DNA from: Rapana venosa
Taxonomy: Eukaryota; Mollusca; Gastropoda; Neogastropoda; Muricidae
Reading direction: 5' to 3'
NCBI GenBank assembly: GCA_028751875.1
Contig: CM054155.1
Coordinates: forward strand, 54,290,171 to 54,354,170
Length of the DNA stretch: 64,000 nucleotides
Shown: positions 1 to 11,869 of the stretch, piece by piece
How the letters are laid out: each line of letters begins with the position of its first letter
Numbering within the stretch: position 1 is the first letter of the stretch
The notes under the pieces: generated by a model
Databases searched by the model: none
Told to the model about the DNA's origin: nothing
What the model saw: only the letters and a program-made list of their open reading frames with translations
Position numbers and translations under genes: made by a program

Positions 1-1000
1 CTTGAGACAGCTCATCTTCTCATGACATCTACAAAGTGCAATACTGTCTTCAATCTGGTAACGTTATCAGCTAGTAGTGCTGTATCATCATCTTAGGGAA
101 GATGTATTTTGTGTCTGCTACCTATCTTGGGGCTCCCATTTTCAATATTAGACTCTTTTTTACTTGATTTGTGTATATATTTAAAAGGTGAGGTGTGATG
201 TTGCATCTTTGTCTAACTCCTTTGGGATGTTGAAAAAACTCGTATTTTTGGTCGACCCATCTGATAGTGCCCTTTTTGTCTTCATAAAGGGAAAAATATT
301 TGTTTAATTAGGATAATGATGTATTTTGGAAAGCCAATTTTCTACAATATGTCTAAAAGATGCTGATGAATCACGCTGCTAAAGACTTGCTGTAGTCTAT
401 ATAATTTAGTAAAGGTTCTTCATTCGTCCTTTTCACCTTTTCGCTAATGTTTTGGACTGTAAATAACATATCAATTTTTCCTCTATTTTTCTCTAGCCTG
501 CCTGACAGTCTGATAGTTCAAACCCTTTTTGTTTAATTCTATATACGATTATGATCAACAACATCTTGCTTGCATGACAGATAACATCTGTTGTTCTATA
601 TTTAATGCAGTCTTTTACATTTCCATTTTTGTGGAACGTGACAAATTCTTGTGACTTCCAGTCTGCTGGCCACTGACCTGTCCTCCAGATCTGACAGCTT
701 TAGGTAATTAATGCATGGCTATTAGCCCGCCTTCTCCTGAGTGCTTCAGCAGGTCTCCTGAAATTTTATCAGGGCCTGGTGATTTGTTTGCATTTGAGCT
801 ATTTGATGGTTGGCTCAACTTCACTAACAAAGGGTCTGGCTCTAAATCAGAGCTGTTTTTGTTGAAGTTATTTCTCATCTATTTATCTTACAGAGAAACC
901 ATGTGTGATGAAGCACTTATTGTTCTCATCCTGCCATTTGTAGAATATCAAAAGAAGTGTTTGAGAAGCCCCCAGCACTACCAAAGTACCAAGAGACATG
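1..1000 (-). pseudogene. LINE reverse transcriptase remnant
   Basis: Read on the minus strand, this stretch gives reverse transcriptase pieces in the expected order. From high to low coordinate they are a region like PDKISGDLLKHSGE (about 735-785), NRGKIDMLFTVQNISEKV (about 430-500), an IDYSKSLA equivalent of the usual FIDYSKAFD motif (about 375-400), and KGVRQRCNITPHL, the RT motif normally GVRQGC-LSP-LFN (about 185-230). Frames are broken by stops and shifts, so this is a dead copy. It runs off the window start. The family is a non-LTR element of the endonuclease/RT kind; the clade is not certain. Forward-strand frames here are antisense shadows. Confidence 0.72.
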
Positions 1001-3064
1001 GAATGTAGCTAATGTTTTTGAAACACTTGCTTGAGTGGCCAGAAATACTTGATTTGACACTCAATCAGTTAACTTTGAGAAACTGTAATTTGCTGTCCAT
1101 CTTAAAGGGTAAAGAGGCCAAGCTTTACAAGCCCTGAAAGTTCCTGATATTTACCTTTATTCCAATAGATGTATTTTTTTTCGCTGGGAAACAGATGCAT
1201 AAAAAGCCAGATGTCCACACAGAGCCAGAAAAATATCTTGAATTCACTAAAAATGATACACTGTGTGTTTGTTGAAACATCTCCATTGGTATGTAGAGGT
1301 CACAAGGGAGCTCGAAAAGACTCAGGACTGTTGAACAGCTGTATTAAGCATTATTGCCCTATTTCCGGGAAGGTTGTTCTTGGTGAGTGAAAGAGTGTTT
1401 GAAATGGCGAACATAGATATGGAAGCCACAGTACACGTGCTGCCAGTACCAGTGCAGCTGCCAGTCATGGTGCATGCCTTGTGTCAACCATGAAGGTGGC
1501 AGGCTGGAGTAGTCAGAAAACTTTGTGGTAAATATTATAACAAAGCTGTGACTCAAAACTTTGGACAGTCGGTTTTGGACACCTACCTTACAAAACAATG
1601 TTTCATATCTGAACTGGGTTCTGTTGCACACAGTGAATCTTCATTGAACAAAGCTTCATCGATTTGTTGCATACCTACTTTTCATTGGATGAGGTGTGTT
1701 GGGTTTGTCTTTATGTCATCGAAGTCTCTGTATGAGATATAGATGATAACTAATTTTATAATCAAGCTAGGCTTACCCTAGGAATGTGGAGTTTAATTAG
1801 GATTATTTTGCATCTATTGGAGGGGGGAGGAGAAATTGCGCACCCTCCCCAATGATTTGAGATAAACCTAATGAACGTACCTCCCCTTGTGTAAGCCTGG
1901 TGGACACATATGCTAAATACTGACTTGATTAGCAACTGCTCCACTGCTACATCTTTTATAATTTGACTTCCCTCCAATTAGTTAAAAATATTCCTAATTA
2001 AACTCCACCTTCCTAGCTTGAAGCCCCAGTTTAATAATAATTTTTTACCCCATATTTTCGTGGCAACTTTCTTCTTGGCATGGAGTAGTATTGTTTTGTA
2101 GTTTTCGTGTATCTTTTTAGATTGTCTTTGGCCTCATCTTGGCAGTTCCACCTGAGGAATTGACACACTGTTTGGATTGAAACTATTTTGGTAGTTTAAG
2201 GTCTACATTTTATGGGTTTTATGTGGATTACAAACCCAATGTGTCTGTGTTGGTCTGGGGGGTGGGAAGAGGGGATGGCGATAAACAACAGGACGAAGAG
2301 GGGGCTGGAACTGATTTTGTTTGACTTAAAGTCATCTTTGAATGATTTTGGATTATTTATTTTTGTTGTGTTATTAATCTTTTCCATTTCTTGTTCCAGT
2401 CACTTTTTTTTGTTCCCTTTTGAAGCTTGCTCCTCTTGATTTATTTCTTTAATGGTGAGTATTCTTCTAGTTCTCTTTTTACCATATTTGCGGCTTTGCT
2501 TTTAACTTGTGCTATTCCAGTACCTAGACCTTTATAAATGGTTTTTGATTTATTGCATTTTTTATTCCAAGTTTTTCTGCTGCTACTAAAGTAGAACGTT
2601 TTACGCAGTCCACATTTTCTCTGGCAACTTACTTATTCTTAGTAAATCTCTTGCAATTTGAATTTTTTTTATGTTTCAGTTCTGAAACAAGAGGCAAAAA
2701 CTGGGGTATGTAAAGTGTTTCAGGTATCAAACCTAGGGAAGTATTATATCTTTTTTGCTATGTTTCATAGCTGTAATTTCATACTTAAATCATCACAGTA
2801 TATCGTTGTGTCGCTGCCTGTGGCTTGGCAAGTCTTTTGAGTTTTTAAATTTCCACTTCTATCTTGTAGCATAATTTTATAGTTAATTGTGATCCTCACT
2901 CTGTCTCCTGGTGATTTTACGTGTAGCTTCTTTGATTGGCTTCTTGAAGAGGTATTTGTATTTTGAAGTTTGTTTCCTGGCAGAAGGATTCCCTTTCCTT
3001 TGCTCTCCCAGTCTGTAGGGGGCTCTTTCCATTTCTCTGTCTTCAGCTTAAACACCTTGTGCAT
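1001..3064 (-). pseudogene. Probable upstream part of the same LINE remnant
   Basis: The minus strand continues with short Lys/Gln/Asn-rich frames. These include a 99-codon frame at 2765-3064 and a basic stretch at about 2090-2180 like the linker between endonuclease and RT in LINEs. No endonuclease catalytic motif is visible. Assignment rests on position upstream of the RT remnant and on composition. Low-complexity AT-rich DNA is an alternative. Confidence 0.3.
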
Positions 3065-4380
3065 TGAAGGTCATTCAATTGTTTAAAACATGTTTACTTT
3101 TCTTGGTTTTTTGTGTATGAAAGATTAAATGTGTTTAAGTGCTTAGTTTTCTGGTCAGTGCTAGTGGATGCTTGTACATATACCGCTGATTGGTAGAACA
3201 TGATTGTTTGGTGTTTTTAGCTTATAGAAAAACGTTACATCACTGATTGTATTAAAAAATCATTGCTGCAGCCTTTCCTTGTCCAACACAATAGGCACTC
3301 CGTTCGTGCCGCCGTTTTCATGTCTGCTATACACAATTATTTGTGTGGTCATCGTGTAGAAATGACACTTCTTCCTTCCACCTCCCCCCTCCCCCCCCCC
3401 CGCCCCGCCTTGCTTCACAAGGCCAGCGATGTTCACCTGGCTCCTTCTCAGTTCTTTTACTGGCAGGTGTAGTTTCCATGATCACTGTCACACTGCTGGC
3501 TTCTACTACATGCCAAAAAAATTTGGTACTTACAGTCAAAGCTTACTTTTAACATCCAAGAGTCGGCTGCAAATGTCTATTTTTTTTTTAAGAATAATAT
3601 TACTATCATTAGCTAGATTCTTAACATGGAATTTGACCTAGGCCTTTGGAGATTAATCTTTGCGTGTCTTGAGTATGTGTAACTTAAGTAAACGGGGTTG
3701 GTAATTATATTTGAATCATCTGGGTTAACATGGGATAGTCCGTGTATAGCTCACGAATTGATTCCTAATTCTCGATGATAGTTATTGACATTCGCAAGCA
3801 ACTCTATCAAGAAATTACAATTCTGTCCTTATCATGTTGTTGCTGGTAGGCGTTTTGAGTTTTCAGCTGCGACGCCATTTGGTCATGTCAATCGCTTTCT
3901 ACCAATAATATATGTGGATAGAAGGAGGGTTTTGACCTAGTGATGCATTGTTTATACAGACCACACTTAGTTCAGCAAAGATGTTGGTCAATCTTTTTAA
4001 CTCTGTCTTTAACAGCCAGGGCGTGTTTCCAGTCGAAGCGTTTATTCTGTGAGTTCATTGGCGGGGGACGGGGGGGGGGGGGGGGTTGTACGTGATTGGT
4101 ATTTGACAAATTGTTGGTGTAATAGATGATTGGGGGTGATGTTTAAGGTGTTTTTCAACTCTATTGTAAGGCATTGGAAACATAACCATGCCTTATTACT
4201 TCTACACAAAGTAAAAGGAGCTTGTAGTTATAGAAATCAATTAAAAAGATCTAAATCAACAACCTGATTTTACACTGCAGAAAATGCTTCTAGAGAAGAG
4301 TGGGTCAGGTGCACTCTGATCATTTCTGAGGGACCAGCCTCAATTATTTATGTTTGTTTATTTCGGCAGGCACTTAACTC
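3065..4380. other. No gene seen; intronic/intergenic DNA with C and G runs
   Basis: AT-rich non-coding sequence with no recognisable gene or repeat family. It holds a broken C-rich run near 3384-3402 and a G run near 4068-4086. Frames of about 70 codons over the C run are composition artefacts. Confidence 0.5.
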
Positions 4381-4700
4381 TGTGTGTGTGTGTGTGTAGT
4401 GTGTGTGTGTGTGTGGTGTGTGTGTTTGTGTGTGTGTGTGGGTGTGTGTGTGTTGCGCGCGAAAGGGTTCATGGTTTGTGTGCGCACGTGTACGCAATGT
4501 ATTTTGTGTGTGTGGGTAATGTGTGTATGCGTACATGCGCACGCGCGCACCTGTGTTATTTTTATTTATTATTATTTGTTATTTATTCTTATATATCGAG
4601 GATAATGGTAATAAGCACTTATTGTGCATTTTGCTTGCTCAATGTGTGTGTGTGTGAGTGTGTTGTGTGTGTGTGTGTGTGGTGCGTATGTGTGTGTTTG
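4381..4700. repeat. Interrupted (TG)n microsatellite
   Basis: TG tracts at about 4381-4455 and 4643-4700 are separated by AT-rich DNA. Minor variants (GTTTG, GCGC) break the array. Cys/Val-rich frames across it are repeat translations, not genes. It lies just upstream of the degraded EB exon at 4768. Confidence 0.95.
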
Positions 4701-4767
4701 CGCGCAAACGCCATGCAAACCAGCGCAATACTGTGACAAATGCTGATTGTGGCTTTCTGTGTTTACG

Positions 4768-4895
4768 GTGACTCGGGCATCGTGGGAGGGAAATGCAAGG
4801 AAAGTCTGTTCACAAACAGTGCCGTCTGCAACAAGGCTGGTGTGTGTCAGTGTCAGAAGCGGCTTTGTTCCTGATGCCAGTACACTTATCTTGTG
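4768..4895 (+). pseudogene. Degraded EB-module exon
   Basis: The + strand encodes GGKCKESLFTNSAVC followed by NKAGVCQC, the spacing typical of EB/EGF-like cysteine-rich extracellular modules and similar to the exon at 60085. The frame then hits a stop. Skipping one base near 4860 gives GFVPDAST-like sequence, normal for the module. Skipping a second near 4888 puts a final TGT G directly before a GTGAGA donor at 4896. The expected acceptor reads TTTACG rather than TTTAG at 4763-4767. With two internal extra bases removed, the exon would be 126 nt and phase 1-1 like its relatives. It is either a decayed exon or an intact exon with three single-base insertion errors in the assembly. Confidence 0.5.
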
Positions 4896-5039
4896 GTGAG
4901 AAAAGGGATGAGTGGGCGAGTTATGGAACAGAAAAAAGACGGACAGAAGAGCTCGAAACTCGAAGATTTATTCACAAAAAGGCCATTGTTTTATACGTGT
5001 AGGGGGTTGCCCAGCTGCTTAAGTAGTATTAAATAGTTG

Positions 5040-5402
5040 TTCTCAACAGCATCTTCATTCATTAGTCCCCCTTTCCCCCCCATTTTCAGTCTGCCTATCG
5101 TACCAACCACATCATCGAGACCACCTCGTCCTCACGTTCAACACGCTTTTGCACGTTCTGACTCAGGAAAAATCTCACTTTCACTGTCTCGGTTATCTGC
5201 AGCGATCGGACATATATACACTCAATTCTTTTACCGTCTCAAAAAAGTTTGGTATTAAAGACACAGCCCTCACCTGAATCAGTTCATACCTTACAGGACC
5301 GATTCCACACCGTTGGTAGTAAATATGGGGATTCAATCAAAACTCTGACCAAATTTAATGTGGAGTCCCACAGGGATCAAGTTATCCACCCTGGTCTTTT
5401 CA
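5040..5402 (+). pseudogene. CR1-like LINE, RT fragment (left part of split host element)
   Basis: The + strand reads PPHFQSAYRTNHIIETT, then SGKISL, then QDRFHTVGSK, then a GVPQGSVLGPGLFTL equivalent in shifted frames. These are RT fingers and palm of the CR1-like family also seen at 11870-15605. It stops abruptly at LFTL, exactly where a minus-strand CR1 3' tail begins at 5408. The matching downstream RT part resumes at about 7813. Multiple frameshifts make it non-functional. Confidence 0.65.
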
Positions 5403-5535
5403 CTCTAATAATAATAAATGGAATTTATATAGCGGCTTGTATCTTGCACAGACAATAAAAGCGCTTGAACTCAAACTCATTCTTACACAGTCATGCAACA
5501 ATAGCAAGTACTAGTGCTAACAAGTCCAAATGCAC

Positions 5536-5630
5536 ACACACCACACACACCACACACACACACACACACACAACACACACACACACACACACACACACAA
5601 GTTCGAACAAGTCAAATGCCACAAACACAC

Positions 5631-5668
<38 letters not shown>

Positions 5669-5730
5669 CGCGCACCACACACACACACACACCACCACAA
5701 CACCACACACACACACACACACAACACACC
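5536..5730. repeat. (CA)n microsatellite in LINE 3' UTR
   Basis: Interrupted CA/CAC repeats. The position relative to the adjacent CR1 stop and tail is the same as for the CA tract at 56817-56960 in another copy. Cys/Val and His/Thr frames here are artefacts. Confidence 0.95.
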
Positions 5731-6289
5731 AGAGGTTAAAACACTTTGGGCAGGGTGATGAATTTTTGGCTGTTGAAAACGCAGGAATAGCTATGAATTG
5801 AACAGGAGATGGAAAATCTTAGGTTTGAAACAAATATGTCTTGAGGACGGATTTAAAAGTGTCACAAGACGGTCTTTAGCGAAGATTGATGGGGAGGCCG
5901 TACAAATCGTTGGGAACCAGAAACAGAGAAAGAGCGATGGCCAACTGTGACTGGTTGCATTGCATTTGTAAAAGCACAAGGAACTGCAGCAGAGCGACAG
6001 CCAAAAAGGAATTGCAATAGTCGAGACATAAAGAATGAGAGATGCACGAAATTGGAGTGGTCTGTGGACAGATACTTTGAATTGCACTAATACGCGTAAT
6101 TGATAGTGCACGCTGGCAGGTCTGGGTGATGATTGTTTGCATAGAAAAGCGTGTTGTCAATAATGACCCCTAGATACTTTTCAGCAGTGGATAGAGTGAT
6201 GATGTAATTGCCGAATAATATTGAAGCTATTTGATAATGGACGAGAGTTTGTGTTTGGTCCCTACCAGCATGCATAGTTTATCAGGTTT

Positions 6290-6531
6290 AGTTGTAACAC
6301 ATGATGTGTGTGCGTGCGGCGTGAGTGTTGTGTGGCCTGCGCGCGTGGTTGTGTGGTGTGTGTGTGTGTGTGTGTCGTGACATTTATTGAAAACAATATG
6401 AAATATAGCTTTTGTGTCTTTGATTATATTTGATGAGTATTCAATCCTTCTGCCTGTCAGTATTGTAATTGCCCTTCATGGGTGATTTTAAAGTGTTTTG
6501 GATTTGACTTGACTTGACTTGACTTGTTCTT
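6290..6531 (+). mobile_element. LINE 3' end with (ACTTG)n tail, nested insertion
   Basis: A TG-rich stretch (6300-6375) is followed by about 150 bp whose reverse complement closely matches 8530-8680, the 3' UTR of the minus-strand LINE at 8515-10905. It ends in tandem ACTTG units at about 6505-6531. It splits the minus-strand CR1 element at its GTTTAG/TTGTTC region. The same CR1 region is continuous at about 57740-57790. TTGT flanks both sides and could be a short target duplication. Confidence 0.65.
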
Positions 6532-7734
6532 TATATCCAGTTTTGGATATCTTGAAGGCAGTAAGCCATAGATTTGTAAAGAGGGAGGCTTGTTTTCGGG
6601 AGTGTCACTGCTTAGACTTGAGTCATCTGCATAAATGGATGGTTGAATCTGATAACGGTTAATTATATGTGACAGTGGTGTGGTGTGAGAGTGAAAAGAA
6701 CAGGGCTAGAACTGATCTGCGGTACTCCACATTCCAGTCTTGCAGGTACTGACTGAATCTTGTTTACTGTGACTGTCTGGAATCGGTCAGTCAGGTATAA
6801 AGTAAACCAGGTGTGAGGGCCTGTACCAGTAACCCAAAACGTTTTTGGGACGGGAAGAGAAGGTAGAGTGGTCAATAGTGTCGAAGGCTGCAGATAAGTC
6901 GAAGTAGGAGTGAGGAGGGAGATTTTCCCGATTCAGACTGCAAGTGGAAGATGTTTAAAGGCGTGGGATAGGCGTGTGGTTTTAGTGCTAGTCGTTGGCG
7001 CGATAGGCAGACTGAAACGAGGAAAGACGACTGTTGGAGAGAAGGTGATTGTTGAGCTGATTCAGAACTAACTTTTTCAAGGACTTTAGAGATAAAAAGT
7101 AGGTTGGGGAAAACAGGTCTGTAATTCTTAGAATGTTAGGGGTCAGGTCATTGAGAGGTTCAAGGAACATTTCAGAAACAACGAGATGAGTTCACTATCT
7201 TTGTGATCGTGGGTATAAGACTGTGGCAGGCACTGTGCGAAAAGGGAAGCAGGTATGGGTCGAGATTGCATGATTTTATAGTCATACCTTTTTAGATTGT
7301 CTCGACTTTTTTCTCGCTTGCTGGATGAACGAACAATAGAAGAGTGCCAGACAACTGAGGATCAGCAAATTGCAGGTGGAAAGAGTCTGATCCAAGCTAG
7401 AGCGAATGTTGCGGATTTTGTCAGAAAAGTAATGCAGAAAAAATGTGAAGGGAAGAGTCAGAGTGGTTGTAGTAGAGGGCAGAGGGCTAGCCTTTGCAGA
7501 TCCAAGAAGAGGAGATTTCTAGTGTGGATCCAAGAACTTGAGAGAGTATTACATTGTTTTTGCTGAAATGGATTAACGTGTTGACTTTGTTGATTTGTTT
7601 ACGAGAACGAGTGTTTGTTTTTTCAATTCCTATTTTTTAGTTTTTCGCCATTGCGTTCTAGTTGTCGGTGTTTGTCTTGTGCGACTCCAGGTTGTCATGG
7701 GTGTACCATGGTACACCACTCTACACTGCCCCAT

Positions 7735-7812
7735 GTTAATAATTTAATAAGTATGGAATTTTTTATAGCGCTGAATCTGTAAAGCTACAAATTCAAAAGC
7801 GCTTTTAATCCC
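7735..7812 (-). mobile_element. Short CR1-like 3' tail fragment
   Basis: This reads, in reverse, as the CR1-family 3' terminus: TAATAATTTAATAAGTATGG, then TATAGCGCT, then AAGCGCTTTT. Only about 80 bp of the family is present, so it is a severely 5'-truncated insertion or the broken edge of the neighbouring copy. Confidence 0.6.
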
Positions 7813-8510
7813 ATATATATAAACTGTCCTTCATATCAACCATCTATTTTTATGCAGGATGGCTCTCAGATTCTTAGCAGTGAGACTCTGAAAATCTGAT
7901 TCTCTTTGACTATATGTCTCTGCTTTAAAAGATATCCAATATGGATGATACAAAACAGTTATAGATAAATGCAGATAAAATCCGAGCCAGTGCTTGTAGG
8001 GACCAACACACACTCCCTTCCATCACACAGCTTCAATGAATTTGGCAATACGTTTGTGCAGTGAAACATCTAGGGGTAGTTATAAACAACACACCTCCAT
8101 GCACCAAATTCATCCACCCAAGATCTTGCAGTCGTGTGCTACTACCAATTCGGCGATTAGTGCAGTTCGAAAGCACCTGTCCACTGATTGGCAAACATCC
8201 AAAATCGTCTCGTCTCATTCTCTTACGTATGGACTATGGAATTCTCTTTTGGCTGGTCTGTCAGTCATCATCAATCCACTCTTGTCAGCGTTATACAGAA
8301 CTCTGCAACTCCACTAGTCGTCAGAGGAGAAAATAATCTGAGCATATTACTCCTCTCTTACGATCTCTCCACTGGTGGCTTGTGCTTCAGAGAGTAAACA
8401 TAAGTCTGTACCTTCAGTTACAAATGTCTCCGCATAACAGCACCTTCCCACCGCTGTGATTGTCTTCACAATGTACACTCCTTCTCGTTCCTCGCTCTGC
8501 TGCAGAGTCA
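7813..8510 (+). pseudogene. CR1-like LINE, RT/C-terminal fragment (right part of split host)
   Basis: The + strand gives a degenerate Y-ADD region near 7850-7900, then INADK, then HLGVVINNT at about 8065-8090. After that come SAVRKHLSTD in a shifted frame and the RMDYGILF and RQRRK region. This is the palm-to-C-terminal part of the family, directly continuing the fragment that stops at 5402. It ends where the (GTCAAA)n tail of the next LINE starts. Confidence 0.65.
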
Positions 8511-8514
8511 AAGT

Positions 8515-10905
8515 CATTGGAAGAAGTCAAAGTCAAAGGTCAAAAACACTTTAATTCAATCCCATGAAGGGCAAATTGCAATACTGACAGGCAGTTGATC
8601 ACATCAAATATATCAAAAGACACAAAGCTATAATTTCATATTGGTTTTAAACTAAAAATGTTCACGAGCCAACACACAACACACCACACACACGCGCGCT
8701 TGCGCACACACACGCAAACGCCAGCACGCAACACCATCAATGGTGAACACAATTTAAAACCATTGGACTAGAAGACAGAAAAAACTTATTTATACGCACG
8801 CATATACGCAGCACGTACACCGCACGTACGTGTGGTGCGAACACACGCCCACGCATCACCCACACCCTACACCAATATATGAATCAATGTATTAAGACAG
8901 TTGACTAGAACACAGACTTATTTCACACAACGCGCCCACCCACAAACACACACACACACACACACCCACAACACACACACCACCACACCACACACACACA
9001 CACCACCACTCAATTATGTATTGACTACACTCGTAAACAATTGGACAAAACAGGCAGATAATCAGAGAAAATGTAAAAAACTAGGTAGTCAACATCATTG
9101 TGAATCAGAATTCGACTTGCTTACTGGCACAAAAGAATTTCTTTTTCTGTTAGTTTGCTGTTGGACACTGAAAACGGCGTTCCGAAGGCAAACACTTTGA
9201 AAGAGATCTGGAAACAAAGCATGGGAAGGATCGCCAAAATGGTTGTGGCCTATGCGTACAAGTGCTGATTGCAAAAATGCCATGAGATCTCTTGGTTCTT
9301 TCAATATTTTTGAGCAGGATTCTTACAATTTTCTGCAGGCCATTCTTGTTTTTAACCACTAAGGTTATTGTACAACAAATGGAGTAAGCAAAACTTAGAT
9401 ACACTTCTTTGTAAGACTTGTAAAACAATGGGAAAGGGATCTTTTTGTCTACAAAAAATGAGTTTAGTTTCCTCAGGAAAAGATACAGACGTTGTTGTCC
9501 CTTTTTGGTCACAATAGCGTCTCAGTGTTAAGTCCCTGTTTAACTTGTGGTCAAAAAACAGTTCCCAGATACTTTAGTTCCTAAACGGTTTCAACCTCTT
9601 GATTATGGATAATAATATTCTTAGGTGTATTGCCCTGATCTTTGAAAAGTCGATAGACAGGTCTTTAGTTTTAGAACATTAGCTCCAGCTAGGCCTCGTT
9701 CAACACCAGTGTACGAACTCGGTGCGGCTGGGACCGTGGTCTAAGATGATCCGGATAAGGGGGATAACAGAGCACTATCGTCTGCGAATTTTACCAGAAA
9801 GGAATGCCATAGTTTGCTTCGGCAATCATCTGTGTATAGAATGTACAGAAGTGGTGTGAGAGGGACGCAACCCTGCGGAGCAAACCAGTGCAGGTAAATC
9901 TAACCGAAATGAAGATCATTTTGTTGGACCAAAAACACGCTGTGGTCTGTTGTTGCTAAATTCAATCAGCCACCGAACAAGTTGCATTGCTCTACGTTAA
10001 TTTTGAATTATTTTGTTATCCAGGAAACGTGAGGCATGCATTGATTGAAAGCTGAACTGAAGTCAGCGAACAATATTTCTGGATGAGAGTCAGGTGGTTT
10101 CCAAGTGGCTATACAACTGTTCAAAATGAATAGTTTTTGGCATCTTCGACACCCTCGAGACCTGTATGCAAATTGCAGTGGGTCAAGGTCTTTCGCTGTA
10201 AGCTGAAACAATGAGAGATTTTACGATTTTTCCCGCGTTTTCATCACAAGAGATGTGAGGAGCTAAGGTCTAATATCGGTTTATGCCCGAGAAGGATTTG
10301 GGTTTATTGGAAGAGGTATTACATTGGAAGTTTTCCAAATAACCGGAGGAATTGACTAGTATCCAGTGAGGCTGGAACAGGTTGTTCTGAAGGACACTGA
10401 CAAGTCTGTAGCGCAGAATTTCGGGTTCTTCCACAATTACCACTGGTCGGGAGATTTGTAATATTTATTGCCTTTAAGTGCTTACATGAGATACTTCTTC
10501 ATCCACAATGACGCTATTCTCAGAAACTAGGGATTGCTTTAGATCATTTAATTTCATTGGAAAAAATATGCTTTTCAAGCGAGTAAAAAATGCGTTGATG
10601 GCTGGTAAGTTGTTATCGCATACTCCTGACAAACTGATCTTTGACCTATGTTGGACACCAACCCATATTTACTGCAGACATTATTTTTGATACCCTGCCA
10701 TGCAGCCACGGAAATTGTTCCCGCAAACTTGTCTTCTATTTTATTTTTATCTATACATCCTGGCGTGCAACAGCTGCTTTGACTTCTTTATTTACTTCCT
10801 TTTTTGTTGTTCTTGTGCCTGTGTTAAAAATGCTGCTTTTTTTGTTTAAAACACGTTTCAGATCCTTTGTAAACCCAAGGTTGTTATTATATTGGGGGTA
10901 AATGG
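8515..10905 (-). mobile_element. L2/CR1-like LINE, RT and flanking region, decayed
   Basis: The 3' end has GTCAAAGTCAAAGGTC units at about 8515-8550, then a 3' UTR carrying CA repeats (8680-9010). Minus-strand coding pieces run upward: KKGQQRLYLFLRKLNSFFVD (about 9450-9500), NKNGLQKIVRIL, and LPSERRFQCPTAN (about 9150-9190). This is the usual C-terminus after RT in L2/CR1-type elements. Farther up are FQLTAKDLDPLQFAYRSRG (about 10150-10210) and ILFADFSSAFNQ (about 10040-10080), the RT fingers and first palm motif. From 10500 to 10900 is a Lys-rich pre-RT region. Many frameshifts and stops occur. Confidence 0.75.
8680..9012. repeat. CA-rich microsatellite tracts in LINE 3' UTR
   Basis: Three CA-rich patches (about 8682-8735, 8800-8870, 8945-9008) with CGCA variants lie inside the 3' UTR of the minus-strand LINE. 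They match the TG-rich patch of the related tail at 6300-6375. Confidence 0.85.
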
Positions 10906-10924
10906 TTATCTCAGATACCTTTTG

Positions 10925-11170
10925 CTTAACATACCTAGATTCAACCAGTCCACTGTTGGCTTGCTCTTTCTCGTTTCTGGTCTATCGATCTGGAAATGAC
11001 CTCCTCTCTCTCTTCTCCAAAAGCCATACTTATGGACTTTTAAATCAGCTTCAAGACATATTTATTTCAAACCTAAGTTCCCTTTCTCTTTTTTTTCTCA
11101 ATTTATTCCCTGGCATCAACAAACCAATACCCCCATCACCTATGTGGAGTGTACAACCTTTGTGTGTTTG
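10925..11170 (+). pseudogene. CR1-like LINE C-terminal fragment
   Basis: The + strand reads FLVYRSGNDLLSLFSKSHTY then GLLNQLQDIFISN. This corresponds to the family's C-terminal S-x-S-G-P-x-x-W-N-x-L-P-L-S-L motif and the following K-S-S-L-K-T-x-L-F. The fragment is followed by a TG tract (11160-11295) in the 3' UTR position. Confidence 0.5.
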
Positions 11171-11297
11171 TGCGTGTGTTTGTGGGTGTGTGTGTGTTAG
11201 TGCGCGCAGCGCGCGAGGCGCTTGTGTGTGTGTGTGTATGTGTGTGTGAGTGTGTGGTGTGATGTGTGTGTGTGTGTGTGTGTGTGTGATGTGTGTG
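11160..11297. repeat. (TG)n microsatellite
   Basis: TG repeats with GCGC interruptions, immediately downstream of a CR1-like C-terminal fragment. Confidence 0.95.
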
Positions 11298-11299
11298 TG

Positions 11300-11645
11300 A
11301 AAGTCAAGGTCAAAGTCAAAGTCAAACTTTTATTTTCACATATGGTACATTGAAATAAGCAGAGCATTTGCTTGTTTCATCAAGCCATCATCTATAGGGA
11401 GAAAAGAGAGAAAAAAGATAATATATATGCAGCATAGAACAAACCCTACTCAATGGTTAATACCTTACAGATTATTAAGAGAAGACAATAAACTATGCAT
11501 ACATGGAATTCGAGACAAAACAAAAAAAAACGGAACAGTTTTAAACTAATTCAAATTCAAATAAATAAAAAATTCTCGGAAAATAGGTATAGTGTTCACC
11601 TTTGCACCCTAGTGGCCAGCAGTGTGTGTAGCTTTGTTTGAAAGC
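11300..11645 (-). mobile_element. LINE 3' end with (GTCAAA)n start
   Basis: The stretch begins AAGTCAAGGTCAAAGTCAAA, the same kind of short tandem tail as at 8515, followed by AT-rich DNA with a short poly-A run (11520s). It is likely the 3' terminus of a minus-strand LINE whose coding part is absent. No protein motif is present. Confidence 0.4.
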
Positions 11646-11869
11646 TAAATGTGTGTAATGTGTTGTTATGCCCGGCCTCTGAAAGAGAATATTTTACATC
11701 ATTGTGTTTGTTGTGTTTCATTCGGAATCTAATGGGTCAAAACATTTCCTTTGTAAGGATTTATGTTTTGAAATTATTTCAAGTTATAATTTACTTGTAC
11801 TATTTGATTGTACCAAATCCATTCGACTTTTGAGTTTTGTTTACTGACCGTGTGAGTCTTTGTGACCTA

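Larger units (their letters stand above)
5408..7725 (-). mobile_element. CR1-like LINE, 5'-truncated, inserted in minus orientation
   Basis: The 3' end is at 5408, with the family tail read in reverse: AATAATAATAAATGG followed by the TATATAGCG segment. Moving up in coordinate, the minus strand shows the C-terminal region (CFKPKIFHLLF), then RISAIR and LGVIIDNTL (about 6090-6275), then LYLTDRFQTVTVN and LECGVPQ (about 6710-6800), then LKKLVLNQLNNHLLSN and FQSAYRAN (about 6990-7100), and the pre-RT region up to about 7720. That last part matches positions 13360-13950 of the + copy. Frames are broken. A (CA)n tract at 5536-5730 lies in its 3' UTR. A separate + strand LINE tail interrupts it at 6290-6530. 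Confidence 0.75.

Noticed and set aside
715..1008. 97-codon + strand frame starting with ATG
   Set aside because: It is antisense to a LINE RT remnant whose minus-strand motifs are recognisable.
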